DNA from: Temperatibacter sp965603205 | Lineage (GTDB): Bacteria > Pseudomonadota > Alphaproteobacteria > Sphingomonadales > Kordiimonadaceae | Reading direction: 5' to 3' | Assembly: GCA_965603205.1 (NCBI GenBank) | Contig: CBFDCC010000013.1 | Location: 11,382 to 75,381, forward strand | Length of the DNA: 64,000 nucleotides | Part shown: positions 44,460-52,604 of the stretch, in pieces | Position numbering within the stretch: position 1 is the first letter of the stretch | How the letters are laid out: the number at the start of each line of letters is the position of its first letter | The notes under the pieces: generated by a model | Told to the model about the DNA's origin: nothing | Seen by the model: only the letters and a program-made list of their open reading frames with translations | Databases searched by the model: none | Made by a program: the position numbers and the translations under genes

Positions 44460-44533
44460 GACTGTGATTCCATATGTGCTACTCTAAATCAACTTTGGGG
44501 AGGAAACCTACTTTGTAATGGGGAGACTGGGCG

Positions 44534-45208
44534 ATGCAACCTTTACCCGATCCACTGGAAAGACTGTGGGGCTATTGGAATGCCCTGCCCAAGATGGGTG
44601 GCTCAATCCTTCCGCCCCGTATAGCCTTTAGACCTGATGAGCTTATAGACCTATTACCACGTATATCCCTGATGAAGCGTATCCACCGTCATGAAATTAT
44701 TATCGGCCTGACGGGCAGCGAAGTTGATAAACTTTGGGATCGCAAGTTAACAGGCATGAATATTTTTGACTTAACGGCCCCATCAATGCGTGAAAATGTA
44801 GCGCGGTTTTATGATGCCATATTAGGCAAGAGCTTTGACCAAATAGGCCCTGCGGCAGCCGTATCGAACGAACATTCTGTTGACGCTCACGGCCGCACTC
44901 TTGATGTCACATCAATGTATCTGCCGCTGTGCGATCTTGCAGGCAACCCCAATTATATTCTTGGCTGCACACTACCTGCACATCATAACTGGCGCGGCAC
45001 AGTAAAAGACCGGTTTGTGCTCGATCACCGTCAAATAAAAGGAGTTAAATTCTTTGATGTCGGTGCTGGCATGCCTGAAGTTACCTTTATTGAGCCTATT
45101 GCAGACCATATACCACCACCCTCTGCTCATAGTTGGTGGAGTCGAATACTGCCAGGCCCAAAGCCAGCAACTGCCTCAACATCCACCGAAAAACACAAAG
45201 ACCATTAG
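44534..45208 (+). CDS. PAS_5-type domain protein, second member
   Basis: 224 aa soluble protein. Pattern as in the protein at 17683: an early LWGYWNALP, LPPRIAFRPDELIDLLPRI, IIIGLTGSEV, then MYLPLCDLAGNPNYILG. No output domain. The C-terminal 30 residues are Pro/Ser/Thr-rich and look disordered. A strong CtrA-type box upstream suggests cell-cycle-linked expression (inference). Ends one base before the convergent SDR gene. Confidence 0.78.
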   Translation: MQPLPDPLERLWGYWNALPKMGGSILPPRIAFRPDELIDLLPRISLMKRIHRHEIIIGLTGSEVDKLWDRKLTGMNIFDLTAPSMRENVARFYDAILGKSFDQIGPAAAVSNEHSVDAHGRTLDVTSMYLPLCDLAGNPNYILGCTLPAHHNWRGTVKDRFVLDHRQIKGVKFFDVGAGMPEVTFIEPIADHIPPPSAHSWWSRILPGPKPATASTSTEKHKDH

Positions 45209-45209
45209 C

Positions 45210-46022
45210 CTATTTAGCCTTTTTTAGTCTCTTGCGTGCAATCATCTTCATGATTAAACTTGGCCATAGGCGCTTGATCCACAGTGCATGCATCTCCATT
45301 CCCTTGCCCACAGGTATCTCTTTTTTGCCCTTAGAAAATCCTTTGACTATAACTTTAGCGCATTTACGCACATCCATCCCGCCCGCAATATCACCATCAT
45401 TAGCACCAAATTCGCTACCATCACCCTTCACCGCATATTTAGCGATATTAGTATTGATAAACCCTGGCACAACGGTTGAGACCTGAATATTATCATTTGA
45501 AAGCTCCGCCCGCAGTGCGTCAAAAAACCCCATCACCGCATGTTTAGCCGCGCAGTAACCCGTGCGATATGGCACACCGACTTTACCCGCTACAGAGGAT
45601 GTAACGGCGATATGCCCATTACCCTGTTTTTTCATGATCTCTACTACATATTTTGTTAGGGCAATTTGACCAAAAACATCCACTTCAAACAACGTCCGAT
45701 ATGTTGACATCTCTGTCTCACTGGCTAAGGATCGCTGTGATATACCAGCGTTATTATACAGCAGATCAATCTGACCAAATGCCTTATGAGCTTTAGAGAT
45801 ATTTTCTTCCATAGAATCATAATCTGTCACATCCATTGGCAACAGATAGATCATGCCCTTTGACGCACCAGCATCCACGCATTCTCTCTTAACGCGTTCT
45901 AATTCTTCTAACCGCCTAGCTGATAATATTAAGCGATGATTTTTTAATGCTAGCTCTTTTGCTACGGCCTCACCAATACCTGATGATGCGCCTGTAATCC
46001 ATGAAACTTGGCCTTTCTGCAT
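45210..46022 (-). CDS. Short-chain dehydrogenase/reductase
   Basis: 270 aa classical SDR: NAD(P)-binding TGASSGIG (about 10-17), NNAG (about 91-94), catalytic Ser in VTSSVAG and YxxxK in YCAAK. The C-terminus ends basic (RKRLKKAK), as in membrane-associated SDRs. Substrate unknown, probably a lipid or hydroxyacyl compound given the CoA-transferase gene 13 bp upstream in the same unit. Confidence 0.93.
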   Translation of the reverse strand: MQKGQVSWITGASSGIGEAVAKELALKNHRLILSARRLEELERVKRECVDAGASKGMIYLLPMDVTDYDSMEENISKAHKAFGQIDLLYNNAGISQRSLASETEMSTYRTLFEVDVFGQIALTKYVVEIMKKQGNGHIAVTSSVAGKVGVPYRTGYCAAKHAVMGFFDALRAELSNDNIQVSTVVPGFINTNIAKYAVKGDGSEFGANDGDIAGGMDVRKCAKVIVKGFSKGKKEIPVGKGMEMHALWIKRLWPSLIMKMIARKRLKKAK

Positions 46023-46035
46023 CTGTTATCCCTCC

Positions 46036-47259
46036 TTAATCTAGAATTTTTCGCTCTTTAAGTTTACTGATCTCATCAATAGAGAAGCCTAACTCATTCA
46101 TTATCTCATCACTATGCTGCCCCCGCATTGGAGGCGGCCTGTGATATTCAATTTTCGTCTTAGAAAATTTAATTGGATTACCCACCTGTGGCACAGTGCC
46201 CGACAAAGGATGTTCCATATCCATACGCAATCCCCGCGCCTTAATCTGGGGCTGATTTAATGCTTTGTCTATAGTGTTCACTGGACCACACGGCACAGCA
46301 GCACCCTCTAACAGATCAATCCATTCATCTGTGGTACGCTCCATCATTATCTGAGCGACGAGAGGCACCAATATATCACGGTGCTCAACACGACCACGAT
46401 TTGTCTTATAATCGTCATTCTCACACAGGATTGCATGGCCTGACACAGTGCAAAAGGCAGCAAATTGACGATCATTACCCGCGGCTAAAATGATGTGACC
46501 GTCTTTGGTAGCAAAGCTTTGATATGGCACAATGCTAGCATGGGCATTACCCATACGTTGTGGGGTTGTGCCACCGATCAGATAATTCATATTTTGATTA
46601 CCCAACAACCCTACGGTGGTGTCTAAGAGCGACATATCAATATGTTGACCCTGCCCCGTCTGATCCTTGTGGCGCAAGGCGGCGAGAATTCCAATGCAGC
46701 TATAAAGCCCCGTTGCAATGTCCGAGATAGCAATCCCAACCTTTTGTGGACCTGCGTCTACAGCTCCATCTTTTTCTCCTGTGACAGACATCAATCCGCC
46801 CATGGCCTGTATCATAAAATCATAACCCGCACGCGGTGCCAATGGCCCATCATGGCCAAAACCCGTAATGGAACAATAAATGAGTGAAGGAAACTCTTCA
46901 TGCATTGACGTGTAATCTAAGCCGTATTTATTCAAGCCACCGACCTTGAAGTTTTCGACCAAAATATCACATGTCGCAGCAATACGCTTGATCACCGCTT
47001 GACCTTCTGGCTTAGTTATATCAACCGCAATAGAGCGCTTACCTCTGTTAGTGGATAGATAATAAGCAGACTCATCCGTTTCATTGCCATCAGCGTCTTT
47101 TAGAAACGGCGGACCCCAGCCACGCGTGTCATCACCAACAATTGGGCGTTCAATTTTAATCACATCAGCGCCAAGGTCTGCGAGCAATTGCCCACACCAA
47201 GGCCCCGCTAGAACCCTAGACAAATCTAATACTTTTACACCCTGTAATGGCCCTGCCAT
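46036..47259 (-). CDS. CaiB/BaiF-family CoA transferase (class III)
   Basis: 407 aa family III CoA-transferase. Seen: LDLSRVLAGPWCGQLLADLGADVIKIE at the N-terminus, RGKRSIAVD, and the active-site Asp in GYDFMIQAMGG. It moves CoA between carboxylic acids; the acid is unknown. First gene of a two-gene unit with the SDR. Divergent from the membrane protein at 47368. Confidence 0.94.
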   Translation of the reverse strand: MAGPLQGVKVLDLSRVLAGPWCGQLLADLGADVIKIERPIVGDDTRGWGPPFLKDADGNETDESAYYLSTNRGKRSIAVDITKPEGQAVIKRIAATCDILVENFKVGGLNKYGLDYTSMHEEFPSLIYCSITGFGHDGPLAPRAGYDFMIQAMGGLMSVTGEKDGAVDAGPQKVGIAISDIATGLYSCIGILAALRHKDQTGQGQHIDMSLLDTTVGLLGNQNMNYLIGGTTPQRMGNAHASIVPYQSFATKDGHIILAAGNDRQFAAFCTVSGHAILCENDDYKTNRGRVEHRDILVPLVAQIMMERTTDEWIDLLEGAAVPCGPVNTIDKALNQPQIKARGLRMDMEHPLSGTVPQVGNPIKFSKTKIEYHRPPPMRGQHSDEIMNELGFSIDEISKLKERKILD

Positions 47260-47367
47260 ATGTTACCCTCCAAAAGATATTATGATTAACCTATATAAAT
47301 CATATCAAGGGGCAAGTAATTTTGTTAAAGATAGCCATATAAATTGATCGAACTTTGAAAGAGACCT

Positions 47368-48240
47368 ATGTCAGCACCGCTTACAACAACGCAACTCCTG
47401 AAATATGCACTACTAGCTGGCCACCGTAGGTTTCAGCTTTTGTTATTGCTTGGTCTGGTTGTCAGCATTCTCAGCGCACCTTTTGCAGCTAAAATGCTGG
47501 AAATCATGCAAGAAGCCATACTCGCCATGCCATCTGATCCATCAACGTCTGACGATGGGCAATCAGCTAACGCCATGCAAATACTTGGCGATGGCATGCC
47601 CACGCTGGTCTTTTGTATGTTTGTTACGCTGCTTATAAATATAGTCGGCTTTATTCCTTGGACACGGGCCGTCGCGCATCCGCCATTATCCCCGATTGAT
47701 GGTGGCGTGGGCGCTTTCATTAGACGCTACGCACATTCTGTACAACGCATGTTGGCAGGTGTATTTGCTTATATATTTGTACTGGGACTAGGTTTGCTAG
47801 TCCTGACTATCTTCAATTTAGCACTGCCTGCCTTTGGTATCATTATGACCGCCCTCGTCCTTTTATTTTTACTGACATTCTACTTTTTTGTGCAAACGGC
47901 TGTTGGCTTAGCCATCAATAGTGAAAGCTGTGACCGTCATGAGCATATCAGAATTGCTTGGATGCGTTGCACCATGTTCGCCCGCCCTGCCGTTGGATGT
48001 TTGGTTATGCTCACCCTGCTTAGTTTTATCACAGCGGAGCTATTCATATCACTGTATCTTGGCATAACAGGTGCTGCCACCGTGCCCGCATTACTGCCAA
48101 TTCCTATCCTCATTCAAGGTGTCTTTAGTTTCATGGCGGCAGCCCTGCATTTAGCCGCACTGCATTACGTGCCAAATCCTGTGAAGGATTTACAGGCTAT
48201 GCTGGAAAAAGATCAAGACGAAAAATCAGATAAAGAATAG
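47368..48240 (+). CDS. Multi-pass membrane protein, unknown
   Basis: 290 aa with five to six hydrophobic segments (about 20-42, 78-97, 125-148, 150-178, 208-232, 240-262) and a charged C-terminal tail (EKDQDEKSDKE). No family recognised. Single-gene unit, ending 8 bp before the convergent enoyl-CoA hydratase gene. Confidence 0.72.
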   Translation: MSAPLTTTQLLKYALLAGHRRFQLLLLLGLVVSILSAPFAAKMLEIMQEAILAMPSDPSTSDDGQSANAMQILGDGMPTLVFCMFVTLLINIVGFIPWTRAVAHPPLSPIDGGVGAFIRRYAHSVQRMLAGVFAYIFVLGLGLLVLTIFNLALPAFGIIMTALVLLFLLTFYFFVQTAVGLAINSESCDRHEHIRIAWMRCTMFARPAVGCLVMLTLLSFITAELFISLYLGITGAATVPALLPIPILIQGVFSFMAAALHLAALHYVPNPVKDLQAMLEKDQDEKSDKE

Positions 48241-48248
48241 ATGGTTCA

Positions 48249-49052
48249 TTAGCCATTCCACTTAAAATTAGGTTTGCGCTTTTCCATAAAGGCCTTCACG
48301 CCCTCTGCATTATCAATCTCATCATGAGCATCAGTGAACCAACGTGATGTCTGGGTATCATCGTCGCTCTGACCATCAAGAATACGCCTTATAACGCGCT
48401 TAGACCCTTGAATACTATATTGGGACACAGCCACCATTTGAGCTGCAAAGGCCAACGTTTCTTCTTCTAATTTTTCCACAGTGAAAAGCTCATCTATGAG
48501 ACCAATGGTTAGCGCCTCATCCGCACTGACCATACGACCAGTGAATAAGATACTCTTGGCCTTTGACGGCCCCACCAGGTCCACTAAATGCTTGGTATCA
48601 TTTAAGCTATAGACCAGTCCTAACTTAGCTGGAGTCACCCCAAATTTTGACCCCTCTGCGGCAAAGCGGAAATCACAGTGCAAGCTAACACCACACCCAC
48701 CGCCTATACATACGCCGGAAATCATTGCAATGGTTGGCTTTTTCAGACGCGCTAGCGTACGCTGAGCATCACGAATACCCATTCGATTACGCTCGCGTCG
48801 TTCTGGGTTAGTGGCTATTTCACCAAATTCTACAATATCGGCACCGGCTGAGAATGCCTTTGGCGCTGCTGATGTAATCAAGATAACCCGTACGTCTTTA
48901 TCTTCGTCAAGTGCGTTTAAATAAGCAGGGAAATCTAGCCACATTTTTTCTGTGATGGCGTTATGCTTTTCAGCGCGGTTCAACACCAAGCGGCCAATGC
49001 CATCCTTTTTTTCTATATATAGCTTTTGACTCTTATCAAAAAAATCTGTCAT
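48249..49052 (-). CDS. Enoyl-CoA hydratase/isomerase family protein
   Basis: About 267 aa crotonase-fold protein. Seen: LNRAEKHNAITEKMW, oxyanion segments APKAFSAGADIVEFGE and SGVCIGGGCGVSLHCDFRFA, and FMEKRKPNFKWNG at the end, which matches the end of the protein at 37236 (FMEKRKPDWSKFG). The frame is open to 49220, but the ATG at 49052 fits the family start and leaves an upstream region divergent from the hydrolase gene at 49173. Confidence 0.9.
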   Translation of the reverse strand: MTDFFDKSQKLYIEKKDGIGRLVLNRAEKHNAITEKMWLDFPAYLNALDEDKDVRVILITSAAPKAFSAGADIVEFGEIATNPERRERNRMGIRDAQRTLARLKKPTIAMISGVCIGGGCGVSLHCDFRFAAEGSKFGVTPAKLGLVYSLNDTKHLVDLVGPSKAKSILFTGRMVSADEALTIGLIDELFTVEKLEEETLAFAAQMVAVSQYSIQGSKRVIRRILDGQSDDDTQTSRWFTDAHDEIDNAEGVKAFMEKRKPNFKWNG

Positions 49053-49172
49053 TTGGCTGCTCTTTCTAATCTTTACATTGACCATTTCTCTGCTTAAGGC
49101 ATAGTCAGTATCTATTGATACATAGGCTATAGTGAATTTAAGAAACTTTATCCACAAAAACAAGGCAGGTCT

Positions 49173-50627
49173 TTGCAGATTAATCGACATTTCATCACCA
49201 CCAGCAACCGACAGGTTCATTACCGAAAAGCAGGTAATGGCCCAGCGATGGTTCTATTACATAACCTGCAAGACTCATCAAAAAGCTTATGTGATTTAAT
49301 GAAGGAGCTAGCTGCTGATTTCACAGTTATTGCCCCTGATCTGCCGGGGTATGGCTGGTCAGACAGATTAACAGGTGACCAGCATCTCAATCGTTTAGCT
49401 GATGCCACCATCGATTTTTTTCACGCGCTTAATCTGGACAAGCCCGTTTTGGTTGCCCTTGATACTTCTGCTGTTATCGCAGCCCGCATTGCTAGGCGTC
49501 ACAAGGACAAGATATCAATCGCTATCTGCAATGATGTGAAACTAGGGGAAAGTGATAGCAGCTTACCCATACTGCCAACCAGCGATGCCAGCTATCTGGT
49601 TGGCATGTGGCAGAATATAAAGGATGAACTGGGTGACACCCTTAAAACTCAGGATCGTCTATTAGAGCAGTTGATGGCAGGAGGTATTTATAGCGAAACG
49701 CTAAAATGCCTGTCAGGATTTGATGCCATAGACGGCCTTAGCCATATTGCTAATGAAGATTTCACAGCCAAGTTAATCACACTCGCCAAGCGCGGCAATC
49801 CCGTTAAAAGCCCCAAGCATGTGGAGACTATGCCCATAGCAGGTGATAGTTTTACCAAAGTATTTGTTGATGTGATAGACCGCGACATCATGGTTTATGG
49901 CCGCGCAGGGATGACTAATGAGGCGCTCTTGGGTGTACATGCGTTAGGCCGCTCTACAAAGTCTATCCTACCAGCGCTTAAATCTGTGCCAAAGGCAATG
50001 ACTGTCGTCTCTGCTGATTTACCCTGCTGCGGCGCGTCCGCTGATGCCCTATCCTATACCATAGATGAGTTTCAAGACTTTTTAAGCGCTATGCTCGCTG
50101 ATTTGCCTAGTCGTACTGCCATATACTCCGACGGCCTTATGGGAGCCTTGATCATGGAGGCTATCAATAAGGCGGGATTGAAACCAACAGGTCTTATTTT
50201 AAATCAGCCACTCATATTAGATGATGACAGCATGGCACAAGCTATCGCACATTTAACGCCCAACCTTACTCCCTCGAGTTACGGCGAGCATCTCGTGACA
50301 GTATGGGGGCGTATTCGTGATAGTAAGTTAGCCGCTAATCAAGCGCTTGATCCTGATGATCTTCATCAAGAAATCATCGATACTTTATGCGCTGATGGTA
50401 ACCACTATGGTCTTATGACTGAGGCGCTGGGAAAATGCCATATAGACTATTTCACAGCGCTCATGCAGGCAGTCGACTACCCCGTAATATTCCTAAGTGA
50501 TCCTGATCACCCTTTAGCTGGTGACATTGCCAAGCTAGCCAAAGTCACGCGCAAAGGCTTTTTTATTGAAGATATGGGTGTAAGTGGTCTGCAAGCAGCC
50601 CTGAACGGCTTGGGTCTCGGCACTTAA
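49173..50627 (+). CDS. Tandem alpha/beta-hydrolase-fold protein with altered nucleophile sites
   Basis: 484 aa that reads as two alpha/beta-hydrolase-like units. Unit 1 (about 1-270) has VIAPDLPGYGWSD and an elbow VALDTSA, where the nucleophile position is D97, as in epoxide hydrolases and haloalkane dehalogenases, but without the flanking glycines. Unit 2 (about 271-484) has VVSADLPCCGASAD and an elbow YSDGLMG with Gly at the nucleophile position, so it should be inactive. The TTG start at 49173 after CAAGGCAGG is chosen because the family pattern begins there. Function unknown. Confidence 0.75.
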   Translation: MQINRHFITTSNRQVHYRKAGNGPAMVLLHNLQDSSKSLCDLMKELAADFTVIAPDLPGYGWSDRLTGDQHLNRLADATIDFFHALNLDKPVLVALDTSAVIAARIARRHKDKISIAICNDVKLGESDSSLPILPTSDASYLVGMWQNIKDELGDTLKTQDRLLEQLMAGGIYSETLKCLSGFDAIDGLSHIANEDFTAKLITLAKRGNPVKSPKHVETMPIAGDSFTKVFVDVIDRDIMVYGRAGMTNEALLGVHALGRSTKSILPALKSVPKAMTVVSADLPCCGASADALSYTIDEFQDFLSAMLADLPSRTAIYSDGLMGALIMEAINKAGLKPTGLILNQPLILDDDSMAQAIAHLTPNLTPSSYGEHLVTVWGRIRDSKLAANQALDPDDLHQEIIDTLCADGNHYGLMTEALGKCHIDYFTALMQAVDYPVIFLSDPDHPLAGDIAKLAKVTRKGFFIEDMGVSGLQAALNGLGLGT

Positions 50628-50656
50628 CTTATATTAGTCAGGGAGCGATCGCGACC

Positions 50657-50715
50657 CGCCACTCCTGTGGCGAAGCCTGCGTGGCGTCCTGAGCGCAGAT
50701 TAATTTTAATTAATC
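50657..50715. repeat. Two hairpins between hydrolase and SRAP genes
   Basis: CGCCAC-TCCT-GTGGCG (50657-50672) and GATTAATT-TT-AATTAATC (50698-50715). They lie between converging genes and may end transcription; the second has no clear T-run. Confidence 0.6.
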
Positions 50716-50721
50716 GAAACA

Positions 50722-51417
50722 CTATAAAAAAGAAGTTTGTTTATCTTCGGCTGGTAGGTCAAGACAGTCAGGCGCATCATAACGAACATCGTTTATCCGA
50801 CGTGATACCTCATGCCAGTGAAATTCAGCCTCAGTTAAAAACTTGGTCTCTTCAATGAAATTACGCGGCACAGGGTCAGTTGGGCTTAACCAGCGTTCAT
50901 AATCATTAGCCGCCACAACGAGTGGCCTGCGATGATGCACAGCGCGCATAGGCCCAACAGCTTCCTCTGTGATAATTGCCATAGTCTCCAACCAATTTTC
51001 AGCGCCTACACCGTGCCAGACGGTCCAAATACCAGCAAAGGCATGAATGCCACCACCAACGGGTTCGATCAAATAGGGATGTTTAACGCCTGCGCGTGTT
51101 TTCCATTCATACCATCCATTAAACGGCACTAGGCATCTGGTGCGCTTAAAAGGAGAGCGGAAAGATGCTTTCTCGGCCACAGTTTCGGCGCGCGCATTAA
51201 TCAAAGGCTTGCCAGCACTTAATTCCTTTTTCCATTCTGGCACTAGTCCCCATTCAACAGCCGCGAGTTCGCGCTCACCCTTGGGGCTTTTGCGGACGAT
51301 CAATACAGGCTGGGCGGGGGCGATGTTAAAGCGCGGCAAAATAGCGGCATGGGTATCCACATCGAACATATCCCCTATTATGTCTTCTGATGATGTTAAA
51401 GTGTAACGACCACACAT
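50722..51417 (-). CDS. SRAP-family (YedK/HMCES-like) protein
   Basis: 231 aa SOS-response-associated peptidase family protein, which crosslinks to abasic sites in single-stranded DNA through its N-terminal Cys. Starts MCGRYTL, so Cys2 becomes the N-terminus; also seen are RFNIAPAQPVLIV, INARAETV, RCLVPFNGWYEW and the active-site region with HRRPLV. The frame extends to 51447, but AGAGAGG lies before the ATG at 51417. Divergent from the nudix operon. Confidence 0.95.
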   Translation of the reverse strand: MCGRYTLTSSEDIIGDMFDVDTHAAILPRFNIAPAQPVLIVRKSPKGERELAAVEWGLVPEWKKELSAGKPLINARAETVAEKASFRSPFKRTRCLVPFNGWYEWKTRAGVKHPYLIEPVGGGIHAFAGIWTVWHGVGAENWLETMAIITEEAVGPMRAVHHRRPLVVAANDYERWLSPTDPVPRNFIEETKFLTEAEFHWHEVSRRINDVRYDAPDCLDLPAEDKQTSFL

Positions 51418-51479
51418 AGTGCTTGCCTCTCTTGTTAATTTTTGCACTATAGGACCAACAATTCACAAAGGAAACATTA

Positions 51480-51926
51480 GTGAGTGATATTAAGAGAGAT
51501 TACCCAGACAGGCCCATCGCATGCGTTGGGGCTGTGGTATGGCGTGGAGAAGATGTATTACTTATTCAGCGCAATAAGGAACCGCGTGTGGGTGAATGGT
51601 CAATCCCTGGCGGCGCTCAGGATATCGGTGAAAAATTAGAAGATGCTATCGTTCGTGAGATATTAGAAGAGACAGATGTTCAAATCACAAATCCTGTTTT
51701 GTTAGAGGTGCTGGATTATATCGCGCGGGATAATAATAATGATGTCCAGTATCATTACACATTAATTGATTATATGGCCGACGCAGCGCCAGATAGTCTT
51801 GCAAAAGGCGGCAGTGATGCTAAACACGCTGAGTTCATGCCTTGGCGTGAGGCAGCCATGCGTGTTGCATGGTCTGATACCAAACGTATTATTGAATTAA
51901 GCGCAGAGCGTAGAGGCCTTAAATGA
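51480..51926 (+). CDS. NUDIX hydrolase
   Basis: 148 aa NUDIX pyrophosphohydrolase. The box is complete: G-x5-E-x7-REILEE (GAQDIGEKLEDAIVREILEE, about 42-61). Substrate unknown; ADP-ribose-like or nucleotide sugar hydrolysis is usual for this size. GTG start at 51480 after AAAGGA. Its stop overlaps the ATG of the following small gene (ATGA). Confidence 0.93.
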   Translation: MSDIKRDYPDRPIACVGAVVWRGEDVLLIQRNKEPRVGEWSIPGGAQDIGEKLEDAIVREILEETDVQITNPVLLEVLDYIARDNNNDVQYHYTLIDYMADAAPDSLAKGGSDAKHAEFMPWREAAMRVAWSDTKRIIELSAERRGLK

Positions 51927-52081
51927 GTGAAGAGCAAAATAGCAGCACCTTAGCTAAGCTTTGCGGTGAGTTGAAGATTCACTTACGCGTTTTTGGCATC
52001 GCCACTGTTTTTGGCCTTGGTGCTTATGCCATCCTACAAGGCGTATGGTATCTCAATAAATATTTAGGAGGCCCACTATAA
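51923..52081 (+). CDS. 52-aa small membrane protein
   Basis: Short gene between the nudix and DUF2842 genes. ATG at 51923 overlaps the nudix stop (ATGA) and its TAA shares one base with the next ATG, so all three are translationally coupled. The protein has one membrane segment (about residues 23-43, VFGIATVFGLGAYAILQGV) and a short charged N-terminus. No family recognised. Tight packing supports that it is real. Confidence 0.72.
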   Translation: MSEEQNSSTLAKLCGELKIHLRVFGIATVFGLGAYAILQGVWYLNKYLGGPL

Positions 52082-52320
52082 TGAGCCAATTTGATCATGA
52101 GTCTGAACAGGACTACAAGCCCAACCCGCGTAACCTTCTTGGTATATTTATCTTTCTCATTGGCCTGTCATTATGGGCGTTTGCAGCGGCGGCAATTGGT
52201 GACACACTGGTTAACCTACATATCGCCGTTCAAATGATCTGGTACGCTGTAGCGGGCATCAGCTGGATATTCCCCGCTATCAAGCTTTTCGCTTGGATGG
52301 CCCGTGGTACGCTAAAATAG
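52081..52320 (+). CDS. DUF2842 family membrane protein
   Basis: 79 aa, two membrane segments (about 20-40 and 50-70); the ending WYAVAGISWIFPAIKLFAWM is characteristic of DUF2842, an alphaproteobacterial family without known function. AGGAGG lies before its ATG, which overlaps the previous stop by one base. Last gene of the nudix operon. Confidence 0.85.
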   Translation: MSQFDHESEQDYKPNPRNLLGIFIFLIGLSLWAFAAAAIGDTLVNLHIAVQMIWYAVAGISWIFPAIKLFAWMARGTLK

Positions 52321-52407
52321 GGTAAACCGTTACCTTTCCCCACTTCGTCACTCGACGACTAGATCGGCGAGTCTATGGTAGCCATACAGTTTGATGCTCT
52401 AAGATGA

Positions 52408-52471
52408 ATAGGCCGACTAAATCGGCCTATGACGAATTGGGTAGGGTATCCAAATAGGAACCGCAGGTTCC
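52408..52471. repeat. Hairpins in the DUF2842 - acyl-CoA ligase gap
   Basis: ATAGGCCGA-CTAAA-TCGGCCTAT (52408-52430), a perfect 9-bp stem, and GGAACC-GCA-GGTTCC (52457-52471). The 284-bp gap between converging genes is otherwise without a gene; it also holds a 40-bp repeat at 52555-52594. Confidence 0.75.
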
Positions 52472-52554
52472 GTACCGAGCGACTGCGAGGCGGCGATCAT
52501 TCGCCGAAAAAGCCTTAGTGGCGCTTGAACGTCACTTATAATTATGTCAATATA

Positions 52555-52594
52555 TCCTCGCATCAGCTCGAGCGGGCAGTCGCCCTTGCCTCAC
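52555..52594. repeat. 40-bp intergenic repeat, copy A
   Basis: 34 of 40 bases equal positions 63958-63997. It contains the hairpin GGGC-AGTC-GCCC (52574-52585). Located just after the acyl-CoA ligase gene. Confidence 0.85.
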
Positions 52595-52604
52595 AACGCT
52601 CACT

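Noticed and set aside
52321..52604. Mobile element in the hairpin-rich gap
   Set aside because: No transposase frame, no terminal inverted repeats with target duplication; only short separate hairpins and one dispersed 40-bp repeat.
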